From assembly GCF_902686445.1 (NCBI RefSeq), contig NC_062232.1, positions 13,127,105 through 13,191,104 of the forward strand: 64,000 bases of DNA. The letters run 5' to 3'. Below are positions 34,690-47,519 of this stretch, in pieces (position 1 is the stretch's first letter; every line of letters begins with the position of its first letter). Position numbers and translations under genes: made by a program. The notes under the pieces were generated by a model that saw only the letters and a list, made by a program, of their open reading frames with translations, did no database searches and had not been told where the DNA came from. The DNA comes from Sciurus carolinensis. Taxonomy: Eukaryota > Chordata > Mammalia > Rodentia > Sciuridae.

Positions 34690-35560
34690 TTTATGTTCTG
34701 TAACTTTAAATATTTATTGTGCAAACTTTCAAATAGAAAATAACATAATGTATCCATCATTCACTTCTACCAAAGATAACATTTCTCCCATGCTTGCTTC
34801 ATATTTGTTTAAAGAAATGAAATGTTATGGTTAGAATCTAAAGCCCCAATTTTTCCTGCCTAATCTGATTATACCCTGTCTCCCCAGAGTTAACTGTTAT
34901 TCTAATTTTGGTATTTACTGATGGATGGGGCTATGTTTTGCTATGATCGCTATATATGTATATATTTTAAAATAGTACTGACCTGTTTAAAACTTTGCAT
35001 AAATCATATAACACTGTATGTGTTATTCTGTAACTCTATTTCTGAAATATATTGATACTCAAGGTTCTACTGTATTTATCTTTAACTGCCCTGAGGAATG
35101 TTATTACATGAATACAGTATAATTATTATGCATTCTCTTATTGATGGGTGTTTATTTTACCTTCAATTTCTTGCTCCTGCAGACAATGTTGCCACAATTA
35201 TGTCAAAAGTCCTGTTGGCACATGGGGAAGAAAGGTCTTTAGGGCAGTGGACCTTAATATTTTCTACACATCAGAATTGCCTAGGACCTTTGAAAAGTTC
35301 CATTGCCAGGTAGCATCCAGCCCAATTAAATCAGAATTACTGGAGTTGGGACCCAGGCACCTGTGTGTTTTTTAAGCTCCCCAATGTACAGATAATTCCA
35401 ATGTGCAGCCAGCATTGATAACTGTTGTTTAGGGTATAAAATTAGAAATGAAGTTTCTGGATCAAAATGTTTGTTCCTCTTCAGCTTTTTAGGTATTGCC
35501 AAATTATTCTCCAATGTGATAGATATTTGCAGTGGAAACTCTACCTCATTGAAGTTGGTT
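34690..35560 (-). mobile_element. L1M 3' UTR, split by MER5A
   Basis: The left part (34690-35236) reads 'attgtgcaaactttcaaatagaaaataacataatg' through 'cagacaatgttgcc'. The right part (35435-35560) resumes 'gtataaaattagaaatgaagtttctggatc', 'cttcagctttttaggtattgccaaattattctccaatgtgat'. Both are the reversed L1M 3' UTR. Confidence 0.65.
35245..35427 (+). mobile_element. MER5A DNA transposon with visible 8-bp target duplication
   Basis: It starts 'cagtggaccttaatattttctacacatcagaattgcctagga' and ends 'attgataactgttg', matching MER5A termini (CAGTGG..CCACTG). The flanks are ctttaggg (35237-35244) and gtttaggg (ending 35434), close to the expected 8-bp hAT duplication. Confidence 0.85.
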
Positions 35561-35564
35561 GATC

Positions 35565-36699
35565 TTGTCCCCATAGGGATTGCAGAGAGATAGTTATTGA
35601 TGACCTCCCATACCTACCTCCATCTGATTCATCCTGTGATAAAATATTGCCTTTCCCTAAGGTCACAGAGTAATAGGGACTACTCTCACAAAGGATAACT
35701 CAAAGCTTGGGGCATAGAATAGCACGTTCTTTTGCAATTCAGGGCCTTGCAGTCAAGAGGTTCTTGCTATGTGCTTACTATAATCTAATAGCCTTTTAAT
35801 GGCATGATTTGGTGTTTTTCTGTGATGTCTAGGTTTGGGGGTACCAAGTAGCACAAGTCATATTGCTATGATGATGCTCTGCTTTCCACTCAGCCACAGG
35901 ACCAATGTGATAGTCCTTTGAACAGCTGGAAAAACAAGGTATTCAACCAAGTTAAGACTTTGGTGATGGTTAAATCAAAGTAATTGTGGAGAAATGTCAA
36001 AGGGATCCTAGCTTTGACTTATGCAAACCATAGCAGTGCTGAAATATCTTTTAGACCTGATGTCCTCTATCTTTGGACAGTTAAGTGAGGTTTTCTAACC
36101 TTTTCACACACTGAAAACTTGTATTTAGCTTCTTCTCCCTGTGTTTAAGTATAGATTTAGAAAATGCTGTGGGTAATAATTGGTGAAGTTATAATGTGCA
36201 AAAAAAATGCCATGCCAATAAGGTTAATGAAAAACTTGGCAAAGTCTACATATCTACTTGGCCAGGAGTTCCAGGAATCCAGCTGTGTGACCCAAATCTG
36301 TTGTAGCCCTGACTGTAGTCTCTGGTGGCAGTGGTTCTCTTTGGCTTAAATATTGATGGAGAAAATTATGGGTCCTGTGGATGGCTAGGATATTTCAAGT
36401 ATGTCCTGGTGAGCTGGTACTCTTTCATTGACTTATCTGGGGAAGTTGGGCTAGGAGAATACTGGGGACTCAGGGACCCATTCTCCTCCTTCATGCATGG
36501 CTTGCTTGCCATTTCTCAGTCTTACCCACCTCACTATTCCCTCCATATCCCTTCTATCCCCTGCTTGCAAATAAGGATGTTACTTTGCCTCTGTTCGAAA
36601 GCACAACCCATTACCAACTGCATTGCATGCAGAATCTTGCTATCATGGGGCGCTTTATTGCAGGATTTTATTCTACTACTTCTTTGTTTCTAACTTTGT
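35565..36699. other. Unassigned sequence
   Basis: No gene or named repeat. A 122-codon frame at 36325-36693 (+) uses no clear start context and has no recognisable domain. Confidence 0.4.
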
Positions 36700-37155
36700 A
36701 TCTTGGGTCAGGTTCCCTAGAGACAGCATCTGAGATAGGGATTCTAGTGCATGTAATTTATTGGCGGAGAGCTCTCAGGGGTTTGAAGGAAGCTGAGTGG
36801 ATAACAAGTTGGCTGAGCTGGAATATGATCTCAGATAGAACCTAGCTTTGCTCTGATCCTTAGGGAGAGGGCTTTTGTAGCTGCATCCATCTGTCAATGA
36901 CTGGGAGCTGCCCATAGGAAAGAAGCAACTTGTCTTCCAGGCAAGGTGGCTCTCATCATCCAGGGGTAACTCTCCTAAGAAGGGGGAAGTTATGAGTCAC
37001 TAGCAGCCACCACTCACAGCAACTGGAGGAATCTATGCACAAGTCTGGTAAAAAGGATCCGGGCAAGGTATCTTGTCTCTACTATTTTCCATGACACCCA
37101 GTGGACTAGAAATAGATAATAACACCATCAGTTTTCACACATTGCCATCCAGGGC
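36700..37155. mobile_element. Possible decayed LTR
   Basis: The phrase 'gtcaggttccctagagacagcatctgagatagggattctagtgcatgtaatttattggcgg' resembles the LTR-like start seen near 17405. The rest is too diverged to name. Confidence 0.4.
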
Positions 37156-37159
37156 TCAG

Positions 37160-37920
37160 AAAGGAGATGGGCCTCACGTGGATGGGCAAATACTATGCAC
37201 GATTAGAATGCTAGGAAAGGACTATGTTTAATAATGCAGGTTTTCTCTGGCTACAAGTAGGAGTGTATTTTTCTGTTTTAATTGTAATCTTGGAATTGAG
37301 TCTGTGACTTTCACTGTGCCTGGAAGCCACTTTGATTTTCTGTTGAGAAGCATTCTGAGGCACATGTGTGAACTGATAACCAGGATAAGTGGCATGATGA
37401 AATTAATCCCCTAGTAGATGGGAAAAGAAGGCCAGTACCTTTCCCACTCTGAACTTTTAGAGATGATTCACAAACTGGGGCTTCCAAGCATGGAAAGCAA
37501 ACAACATATACTGCTGCATTGGATGCAATTGTTTCCTTAAGCCATAAACCTGGGGAACCCAGATGACTGAAGTGAATGTTTGCTAGACTGAGGTCAGGTT
37601 TTCTTTTGCCTTCCTTGATTCTGATTGCATCTTATTGTGTATTTGTCATCTGGAGCATGTAGAGGGGGAGGAAAGGATTCATAGAAATGCCTCAACTATG
37701 ACCCTATTGTTGCTTGTTGTGATATCTTGCCATGTTTCCTCCTGAGGTGTCTAGTTAGAACTTCTACTCTGAAGAAGCAGCATCAGCAATAAACAGCTAG
37801 GACCACAGCTCCCTTCCTATGTGAGGCTATGGAAAGGAATCCGTGAGCTTTACATGATGCCACAACAGGGACTTTATGTGTCTGCAGATTTTGTCACTTT
37901 CTCCTTCAACAGAGAATAAC
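37160..37920. other. Unassigned sequence
   Basis: No gene or named repeat recognised. Confidence 0.4.
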
Positions 37921-37924
37921 AAGA

Positions 37925-38150
37925 GTTTGAGGCAGCACAGCATGGGGGCAAGTGTGGGAGGTTTTACATTAGGTAGGCTGGGGTTTGAATCTTGATTCTA
38001 CCACTTATCATCTGTGGGAGCATCTTTAGTGGAGGCCCTTGACTGCTCACAGGCTCTATGGTTTCAACCCAAAATGGAGTTTAAAATGCCTGATTTAAAA
38101 GTTATTTGGAGAATTAAATGAGAATAGTGTTATAGAAGTTACCTGTCTTA
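37925..38150 (+). mobile_element. MIR SINE
   Basis: Forward MIR: 'gcagcacagcatgggggcaagtg', 'gtaggctggggtttgaatcttgattctaccacttatcatctgtggg', 'agttatttggagaattaaatgagaatagtg'. Confidence 0.75.
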
Positions 38151-38154
38151 TTAT

Positions 38155-39595
38155 GGCTTTCTAAGGAACTTCTACTGCATTCCTGGTTTATGGAGATATA
38201 GAAATAGAATAGAGCCCTTCTTGGGAAAATCAAAAAAGAGATTGGGATACTTGGAAGAATTTGTTTCCCTAATTTGTTTCCACAGTGGGGGAAAGGAAGG
38301 TAAACATGTGAACGGGATAACCACAGGCTGTGAATGTTCCAGGACAGTTATAATTTCAGATATTCCATCTCAGCGAGCAACCAAATATACATATTTGGGA
38401 TTCATAAAATATGATCACTGTCCTTGTGAGTAAATGAAGCTCTGTCTGGGAATATTAGGAATCTTTGGCACACCTTCAAAGAAAGTAGTTTCCACGTGGA
38501 GTTGCTTCTGGTGTTTATGACTCTACTTTCAATTGTTTGGTGGAGAGTTTATTGAACTCAGTTAATTATTTTATTTTTTAGCCTCAATGTTCAATATCAC
38601 AGACCAACCTTTTAAACACTTCCCTAAAATGATGCCTGTGTCAACTCAAAAATCAAGAGCCCATTCATCACCTGAGGCCCCCTCCATCTTTTTCTTCCTA
38701 CACCTGTAATGACTCATTCTCCTCACCAAATATTTGGAAGTTTCCTTCTGAAGCTTGGGAGGGGCAGATTTCCCCAGAAGGTCAGGTGAACACCATCTCA
38801 TAGACAGTTCATTGACCCTGCCCAGCTTTACCCTTTGGAATTGGGGAGAGAGAAGGGAGGGTAGTGGACCGGCAGGCATTCTCTTCACCCTCTCCCTTCC
38901 TTTCCTGCCTTCCCTGCCCCCTTTCTGTCTGGAACCTTCTCCATGCTCCAGTTAGCAAATGTGCATTTCAGCATTCAGGCTGAAACTCAAGTGCCAGCAG
39001 TAGGCAACTAAAGCCCTTTGACTTAAGAACAGCCTGCATTTAAGAATGTCAGAGCTTTCTAACCTGTTTAAATTTAAAAAGGAGTAGGGGGCCTCAGCCC
39101 AACTTTATAGGCAAACTATATCTACCTACCTGCCAGAAACACACCCCATTTTCATTTGAGCTGCACTTTTGACTTCCACTTTTGACTCTTTCCTTTCTGT
39201 ACCTCCAGGATTCAGTCTACAGTCCCCACCTCTCTAGCCCCCAATGCAGACTTTGAACAACTTCTTTTAAAAATGATCAAATCTTTCTAGAACCTTAAGG
39301 CTGGAAAGAAAAAAATCAATGTATCCCTTGCCTCTTTGGCCCGTATGTATTTTCTTCAATGACAGGACACTCTGTTTCTGGAGGGGAAAGTCCTTTAAAT
39401 TCTTGGGATTTGCTTTGGCAATGGTGGACTTATTAACCTCCTACTAATATTGGCTTTTTTATTGATGGCCAAACCATTATCTTTTTGGTTTCACTTCTTA
39501 AAAATGACTTTTACTAGTGTGGAAATATTATGTGAGAGTGGTAATGTTGGAGTGAGGATCCTCTAGTTTTAGGATCTTGATGTCCTGGTGACTTT
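38155..39595. other. Unassigned sequence
   Basis: No gene or named repeat recognised over ~1.4 kb. A pyrimidine-rich segment lies around 38880-38945. Confidence 0.4.
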
Positions 39596-39604
39596 ATTTT
39601 GCTT

Positions 39605-39835
39605 AAAGGAACACTTATCTAGTACTTACTTTATGCCAGGTACTACTCTGTGTGCTATACAAATACAAATTCAATTAATCTGTATCACAGTAGAGACTAC
39701 CATTAGCTTCGTTTTACAACTGAGGAAATGGAGGCCCAGAGAGGTCAAGCAACTCACCCAAGGTCTTGCAGAATGTTGAAATTTGAACCCAGGCATTCTG
39801 GCTCCCGAGTCCCAGCTCTGAACTGGTAGAGCTGT
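39605..39835 (-). mobile_element. MIR SINE, well preserved
   Basis: Near full-length reversed MIR: 'acttatctagtacttactttatgccaggtactactctgtgtgc', 'ttttacaactgaggaaatggaggcccagagaggtcaagcaactcacccaaggtc', 'aatttgaacccaggcattctggctccc'. Confidence 0.88.
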
Positions 39836-39839
39836 TCCC

Positions 39840-40985
39840 TCCTTGTTTAGAATATCTGGGGCTCCATTTCCTTATTTATACAAAGACAGAGTTGAAATGT
39901 ATAATTTCTAAATTCCAGTACACATATAATAAGGGACAGTGATAATTTGGGGTTTTTTCTTTTAGCTATAACACCTGACTTTTATAATTTTTGCCTTAAT
40001 CCATATCCTGAAATGATTCATTGGAGTATAAAATTACATGGCATAGCTTCTAATTCCCATACCCATACTCTTGTCTCAACATAGAGAAGAAACCTTGAAT
40101 AAATTGACTTCCCAAAGTACATTCTAAAACCCACCAGTTCAGTACCATGCTTAAAAGAAAGGGTTCCCCACACCAGAAATCTAGGAGGTGTTGCATACTA
40201 TGCTACACCCTCTTGGAATTCAAAGCACACTGAATATGTTAGAGGAACCTAGATGTTCCACAGTTGGGAAACCTACTCAACTTTGGTTATTCAAGTGTTT
40301 ACTATCCTTGTGTTACCATGGGATCTACTCTTTGGATAGCATATTATTATCATCCCCTAGAGCCAGGTTCTGAAAGACACCAGAGACATGCTGGCTCACA
40401 TGTTTTTGTAAGTGGTGTCTACAGTTTGAGTCTGCATAGATATAAAAGTTTTGCTCTTTTGTGCTGGCACCCATCTGTGTATATATAGCTATATACATAT
40501 TAGGAACAACAGGAATCTTCTGTGTAAAGATTACATATCTAGGATCTTTTAGAATCCTCAGCTAATAGGATATGTATGATTCTCTCACATCCTCCTTATT
40601 GTGAAAACATTCACTTAAATACAAACTCTACATGTGAAAATAAAAAATTGACCCTGGAGGTAAGTCTTCTTTTACAGCCTCATGGCAGCTTGGGAAAGTG
40701 ATTATGTGTTGACTCCTCACCCTCTTCTTGTATCATGTATTCTTCCCATTTATTCTTGGGATTTTTTTCATATCTATTTCCTTTGGCTACCCATTCCTAT
40801 TTTCCTCTGCTACCTCTGCCATTCATGATTCTAAAAGACAGGGATGTCCAAGGAAAGGGGACTGGCAACCAATAGAACAAGGTTTCCCAAATACTGAACT
40901 AGGCCACCTCATGCGGTATCATGGTGTTTCCATTTGCTGAGCTCCCTATTATTACAATACTCACTTTCACAAAGATTTTACGTTA
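39840..40985. other. Unassigned sequence
   Basis: No gene recognised. The first ~70 bp ('tccatttccttatttatacaaagac') may be another MIR scrap. Confidence 0.4.
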
Positions 40986-40994
40986 TTTGCTAGT

Positions 40995-41765
40995 TTTCTT
41001 TCATAGTGTAGTTCAAATTTTTGAAAAGTACATGCACATGGTTAAAAATAAAACCTCCAGTTGGGTGTGGTGGTTCACAGCTATAACCCCAGCTACTTGG
41101 GAAGCTGAAGCAAGAGGATTACAAGTTTGAGGTTAGCCTTGGCAACTTAGAGAAACCCTGTCTCAAAATAAAGGAAAAGGGCTGGTGGTGTAGTTCAGTG
41201 GTAGAACACTTGCCTACCATACACAAGGTCTTGGGTTTAATTCCCAATACTGCAAAAGAATAATAAAATAAATAAAACCTCCAACTCTAAAGAAAGGAAT
41301 AAAATAAAATGAAATGTGAAAGTCTCCTTTCTCCTGATTTCTAGTCGTCTGTGCAAAGACAAGCATGGGTAGCAAGTTCATATGTATCAGTCCAGAAAGG
41401 TTTTGTTCACTTACCTATGTTGTGTGTTTGCATAGATCTCTCTCACCCCACTCCCATATTACACATAATGTTTGTTCATTTTATTGTGCTTTTGGTTGCT
41501 TTAATAACAAACCTAGAATCTTTCCAGTTCCAGATGATCTATTCATTCTTTGCATATAATGAATAGTATCTAAAACTGTGTAATTTATTGAACCAGTGCC
41601 CAGTAATAGATATATATTTTTCCATCTTTGCTATCAACAATGCTGCATTGTGTATTCTTTTACAAATAACTTACTTTTGCAAGCATATCTAGGGGTAAAT
41701 TCCATACAGTTGAATTGCCAGTTCAAAGGGCAGTACATTTTCTAACTGGAAAGAAACAGTCAGAT
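40995..41765 (-). mobile_element. L1M 3' UTR, split by a B1-dID SINE
   Basis: The left part (40995-41053) reads 'agttcaaatttttgaaaagtacatgcacatggttaaaaata'. The right part (41265-41765) contains 'gaaagtctcctttctcctg', 'caacaatgctgcattgtgtattc', 'tgcaagcatatctaggggtaaattcc' and 'agttgaattgccagttcaaaggg'. The whole is a reversed L1M 3' UTR of the 'agttcaag..acatgcacatgg' type. Confidence 0.75.
41057..41260 (+). mobile_element. B1-dID SINE
   Basis: B1 half: 'gttgggtgtggtggttcacagctataaccccagctacttgggaagctgaagcaagaggattacaagtttgagg'. ID half: 'gggctggtggtgtagttcagtggtagaacacttgcctacc..gtcttgggtttaattcccaatactgc', then an A-rich tail. aaataaaacctcca occurs on both sides as target duplication. Confidence 0.92.
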
Positions 41766-41934
41766 TGCCCTCCAATTATGTTGTACCATTTATGCTTTTG
41801 TTTGTCTGACAGTCTTCTTTCTTTCATCCTGAAGTATCTTTAGCTAATACCAAGCTTTTAACTTTTGCTCATTTGAAATAAATCATAGAGGATATATTTA
41901 CTGATCTACCATTTTCATTGTGATTTACTTTATA

Positions 41935-42105
41935 GAACATAGATTATATTCTCTCATTTAATTTGCATAATCAATAGTGATATTGGGATCAGTGTTCTTT
42001 TCCATGAGGAAGTTGATGCTAAGAGAGGGAAAGTAACTTGCCTGAGCCAACCAGTGAGAGAATAGAGAATCAAAACCAGGTTTCCTAACTCAAAATTTAA
42101 CTTCA
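41935..42105 (-). mobile_element. MIR SINE
   Basis: Reversed MIR: 'ctctcatttaatttgcataatcaatagtg', 'tccatgaggaagttgatgctaagagagggaaagtaacttgcctgagcc', 'gaatcaaaaccaggtttcctaactc'. Confidence 0.7.
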
Positions 42106-42109
42106 CTCA

Positions 42110-42685
42110 ATCTCAGGGTTGAGGGTAAAATTTGTGTGTGAGCATGTGTGTGCATGTGAGATATGTGGACCTGGGACCTGAGGAAGGATGGTGACTGAAT
42201 GTAGGGTCTTTCCCATCTTCTTCCAACCAGTCTCCTTTAATACCCTGGAAAAATTATATTTGAGACTCAGGTGCTTTCCTCTACATTTTCTAATTTAATC
42301 CTCACACACAGTATTATTATTCCTCATCTGACTCTCAGCCAAACCATTGCTTTGTGGATTCCACTGAAATAGAACTGGAGAATGTGGAAACAAAAAGCCA
42401 GGTGTGAAATTTAAGTTAAAACCAAGTAAGAACTTGTCACCTGCTTCTCCAAACACTCAGTCCTACAAACAGCACCCACAGGCTGCCAATTCCATCTCTT
42501 ATTCTCATAAACATGTTAGCCAAAAAGGTAGAAATATTACACCACTTAAAGTCAGGTGCACTTGGGCTGGTAGCACTGGAGACACTTCAGGGTTTTTGAG
42601 TATATACTTTTCTCTGTGACTATTTCCTTGAGAGTGAGGGGAACTATAGCGATTTTGTCTTTCTAATTCTTCACAAGGCAGTGAA
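42110..42685. other. Unassigned sequence with TG-rich run
   Basis: A short imperfect TG-rich run lies at about 42133-42168. No gene or named repeat. Confidence 0.4.
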
Positions 42686-42689
42686 TTGG

Positions 42690-42900
42690 CATCTAGCATC
42701 TATTCTCACTTTTTTCGGTACATAATCTTTCTGTACTGTACTGGAGAGGCTGGAAAACTGGGAAAACTACATTTCTCAGACTCCCTTGCAGCTAGTCCTA
42801 GTGGAAAACTAGATTTTTGTCAAGCAGATGCAGCTGTGCCTTCTTCAATCTGGTGGAGGGAATGTTCAGGTTCATTGATTTCTAGGGCATAAATCTGTGA
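42690..42900 (+). mobile_element. Possible LTR/MaLR-like fragment
   Basis: The phrase 'aggctggaaaactgggaaaactacatttctcagactcccttgcagctag' is a common mammalian interspersed-repeat phrase of LTR type. The family is uncertain and the rest is diverged. Confidence 0.4.
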
Positions 42901-42904
42901 CATA

Positions 42905-43885
42905 CCTTCCCCTGGCCACACTTAAGACTGGAAGAAAACAACAGTCAGATTAGAAGAATAAGCTTATTGTGATAGAGTATAATGTGAAGTATCTACTTTT
43001 AAGATTCTTTACTGCCTTTCATGGTTTGTTTTTCCCCCCAGCTTGTATATGGGTTTTATAATCTCGAAATAGCCAACTAACAAAAACAGGACAAAAATCT
43101 CTACCCTTTCCATTGGTGCCATTTTTCATGGGCTTCATAAATGGGTATTTAGTTCATGGATCATTAACAATCATGAAAGGAGCAAAGAGATGATGTTATT
43201 GCTATTTTGACATCTAGGTTATTTATGTGATGAGATTTTTCTATTGTGACTTGTGTGATCCTGTGAACTTGTCTGTCACACTTTTCCTGGCCTTCACTTG
43301 TGCTGCATTTTTGCTTTGAGGTAGAAAAATACAAATACCTAAAACCACACCTCACCACACTGTGAAGATCAAAGTGAAATAAAGAAGAACGGCAGATGTC
43401 CCAGGTGTGCTTTTAAATCCCCAGAAAATTTTGCCTCTGGGGATTCTCCATGCTTCTTGCCAGAAAGGATTTTCCCTTTTACAATGTAAAACACACTTGC
43501 TGTTTTTTAAGTTGTAGATGGGCATTTTTAGTAAAGAACTGGCCTGCTCCTAACATGGTTTATGTGGGTTGTCTAGTTACTTATTGGCACTTTGTCTAAG
43601 ACATAGACAAAACTGCTTGCTTTAGGTGAGGGAAAAGAGTGTGTTCCTGTGTCTTTAGAGCACAAGTTAAATTAGCCCTTTTATCAAGGGTCAAGAAAGA
43701 CCTTCAGTCTTAACCTAGTTTACTCTCACAGTGTGACTTTGGTGTTTCACCCTCTTTCTTTGAAAGATGTGGGTAAGAATGACAGAGGTGATTTTGAACA
43801 CTATTGTGCACATACTAAATTGTTCACTCTAAGAATGGTTAATTTTATGTGAATTTAAAAATATTCAATTCCAAAACAATAATAA
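42905..43885. other. Unassigned sequence
   Basis: No gene or named repeat recognised. Confidence 0.4.
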
Positions 43886-43894
43886 TATGAGTAC

Positions 43895-44000
43895 CAATCT
43901 TTGGCTTTCTATGAAGATTAAATGAGTTAGTATGTGTAAAACACTTAGAACTATGCCTGGCACAGAGTAAACACTCCATAAAAGCAAAAGCCAACTGTAA
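43895..44000 (+). mobile_element. MIR SINE 3' half
   Basis: Forward MIR tail: 'tctatgaagattaaatgagttagtatgtgtaaaacacttagaactatgcctggcacagagtaaacactccataaa'. Confidence 0.85.
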
Positions 44001-44004
44001 TAAA

Positions 44005-45645
44005 GGAATGTCATTTTAAAGCAACCATGGAATGACAATAATGGCAGCAACATTAGTGGTAGACAATTCTAACATCACTACATAGTTTTCAATCAGCAAG
44101 TAGAATCCAGCATATGGCAATATGCTACTAACATCTATTTATCAGCATACTTTAGTACCTGGAATAAGCTCTCAATCCTGAAAGATGTACTCCCAGACCC
44201 CATAGTCTGCCTAAAGTTTGTCTCCAGCTGTTGTTTACCATTGGAGACATTTCCCTTGACTAATTTAGGAACTATTTTTTTTCCTTTTTACTTATTTCCC
44301 CCTACCCTCCCATTATCTTGGGTCATAGAAACCATCTTTCTTTTTTTAGATGAGGAGCCTGGAAATGAGAGACATTAAGTAGTCATTAAGAGCAGACTCA
44401 AAATTCTGGATACTTTTCTGGAACTTGCCATTCTGCCTTTCCTTTCCTTATAGAGCTGATCCCACCATACTTCTCCCTGAGTATTGGACAGCCTCCCAGT
44501 CTAACTCTCATTCTTCATCATAAGTTTATTGGGCTACAGATACCTGCCTCCTTTCTTGTTTGGAATATTTGTTCAGAAGATGTCACATGATGATTTGAGC
44601 ATGAACTATCACTAATGAACAATGGAGAAAGCATTGCTTTCCCAGATGGCTAATACAAAACCCTGTCCAAGGTTAGCACTGTTTCTATAGCAGCAGCTGA
44701 GGTGGTACTTAAGCAATGAGATTATAAATTGAGTGGCAAAGCTGTTTAAATTTTCCCAAAGGAGCCTGAGTGGCTGACCTCTTCATTTCCCCTTAGTCAT
44801 GAAAGATGAATCCGTCCTTCTGATTCATACATTGTTGCATGTAAAAATAAACTCCAGCTTCATTACTCTGACATTTTATTTCTGGACTTTTTGAATGCAG
44901 TTCTAAGGCTTTAATGGAGAGTTTAACTGAAGATATAAGTTTACTTACTCATTAACTCTAGAGCAATGTTCTCCACCAAGCTATTTTACTCGGTTTTGTA
45001 GATGAGGGGTTTATTCGGTTGACCAGGCTAGTGAGCCACAGTTTGGGTTAAGGGAAACTAAGGAATTGGGGCTGACACACGGGAGAGTGACCCTGACTAT
45101 AGATGGGCCTGCTGTCTACAGAATTCCAGTTCTGTGCTCAGTCGTGGGTGGTGAGGTGGGATTGCCTTGGCCTTAAACTCTAGGAGATTAAATGTACAGC
45201 AATTTCCTGAAACCAAGTTATCTCTAGGAGGAGAGAAGCTGTTCTGGGGCCTTAAGTGACCTTATTTGTGGGTGGGCAGGATGTGACCTTGAATGAGAGG
45301 CCCGCATGCCTGGCCCCTCTAGCTCTCCATAAGCCACTTACTGCCGTTGAAGATTAAGGAAAGAAACAAATAACCACAGCCAGCCTGCCACCTCTTGCTT
45401 TTCTGAGAGTGGGTTTATTTCAGGGTGGAGGGCCTGAGCTCTGCCTTATACCTCTGCTGTGGTGATTTTTAGCCACTTTTCTGCCTCTGGAGACCAGTTT
45501 GGGAACTTCTTCCAAAACCAGTTGGAATTTGGTAGAACCAGCAAATTATTAGTTTGGCAATATTTCTCAGGCATTCAGGGTGAGACAGTCACCTTTGGAG
45601 GAGATCAGCAGAGCGAGGGAGGTTTGTTTGCCACAAAGATGCTTC
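44005..45645. other. Unassigned sequence
   Basis: No gene or named repeat recognised over ~1.6 kb. Confidence 0.4.
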
Positions 45646-45654
45646 TCAGGCTCT

Positions 45655-45762
45655 TTCCCTGGAGAATTTGATTCAGTAGATGTGGGGTGGATGCCAAGAA
45701 TGTGTATTGTAACAAACCTTGGTTGATTTCTAGTACCAGACAAGCTTGGGAAACCCTGATAT
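45655..45762 (+). mobile_element. MER5A fragment
   Basis: Forward MER5A 3' part: 'gaatttgattcagtagatgtggggtggatgccaagaatgtgtattgtaacaaacc', ending 'gacaagcttgggaaaccctg'. Confidence 0.65.
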
Positions 45763-45764
45763 AT

Positions 45765-47515
45765 CATGAGAGACTTTGCAATGTCTCTTCTGATAACACA
45801 TACTTATCTTCTACAGTGTTTTCCTTTTTGCCTTCATGGCAGATACTTATAGGGAGATGACTTGTCTTACCACTGCAGTGTACTCCAGTGGGATTTCCAT
45901 CTATCAATAATTACATCTCTTAGCTCTCCTGATGACTTAGTGCTCTGGAATTAACACCCCAAGGAGCAGCCCTCAACCAGGACATAGCTCAATTGCTTCT
46001 CAGGAAGAATGTTCATTGCTTCTCTGTACATCTGAGCCATGTATAGCACCATTTCCCAGAACTTCCTGGAGAGGATAAACTCCAGTCACCCACAGTGAGA
46101 ATGTGCTTGATATTGCACTCTTTACTAGCTTTTTCTCCCCTGTCTCACTTCCTTACTTCTGTACTTCCTTACCAGCATTTTCTACCTCTCCATAAACCCC
46201 AGACACTTCCGCTTATACCATGTCAAATAAATTCCTAGAAAATCATGCCACTATTCTAAAGTATGCAATAAAAATCACAGGGCTTATAGGATAAGTGGGA
46301 TTAGGGGCACAATACTAAAAATCTTAGTAACACATGAAAATAAGTTGGGAACTTAATAAAAATGGCAGTACAGATTTGCATGTGTTATATGGCTAAAATG
46401 CATAAATGCAACAATAAATATGGCACTTTTTCTACAAAAAGCCTGAAGGTAACTTGTAGAAGTGAGTATTGGAAGTGTAGAGGCTTTTGATTTACCATTG
46501 CAGGGATAGAAGGAGGGTCATCAGAAACCAGACACTACATGGAATACAACATATGGATGATTGTGGCTCCTAAGATGAACCGAGATAACTGGCATATGTA
46601 TGAGGGTGTGTATGTGTGTGCATTTTGTAAATGTGGCTCAGTTCAGCTGGGTGCGCTTTTCTTCATTCACCTGTTTCTTGCAGACAAAATTGCACATAAG
46701 CAAACATGAAATTTGTGTGATGCACAAATCGTTCCCTAATATGTCAATCACCTTGGAACAAATTTGCTTTTTCAAAACAAGTGTTATGGCAGAACTGTTT
46801 GTATTTGCACTAGCCTCCTTTTGCAAGGCTTGCCTCTAAGTATAAATTGAGATACCTACTAATGGCAGCTTGATGGCATTCTTTTTTATTTAATTGGACT
46901 TTTGGTGAACAAGGCTGACATGCAAAACACAAGCCCCTTCACACCGGAATGTGTTTCATAGAGACCTGGGTGAATATAGGAAGTGCCATCTCAAGTCAAA
47001 CTGTCCCTGCTGAAGGCTCTACACCCAAAGCCACCCAACTTTGGCCTCACCCATTGTCTTGTAACTCCTCTGGGTACTGTGACCCTGTTTGACAAGTTCT
47101 GAGAATCTTGGTTCCCCTTTTGCAGTTTCTTGGAATGGGTTTAAACCTAAAAATCAAACGTCAGATTATTATGAACTGAAGCAAAATTCTGAAAAGTCTT
47201 AGATCCTTCATTAGGGGAAAAAGATTTAACATGGAACCTTGGTAGATACATTATTCACCTGTATTCAGTGCTTCCCAGGAGGTAAAATTACAGCATGAGC
47301 TCAGCTGATTCTTAATTTCCCATGGTAGGTTACAAATGGGTTCTTTTCTATTCTACAACTTATTTAATCTCAGTACCTGATTCCTCCCACATGTAACTCT
47401 ACACAATCAAGCCACTTATATACCACATGGCCCATTTGTTTAAAGGCTTCTGTTTTGCTTTCTAGTTCATACTTTCTGTAGCCTTGGTTTTGACCTGGGT
47501 GTGCATGCAGGCTGC
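45765..47515. other. Unassigned sequence
   Basis: No gene or named repeat recognised over ~1.75 kb; open frames reach at most 79 codons. Confidence 0.4.
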
Positions 47516-47519
47516 AAGA

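Noticed and set aside
36325..36693. 122-codon plus-strand frame
   Set aside because: No start context, domain or splice evidence. It ends just before an LTR-like stretch.
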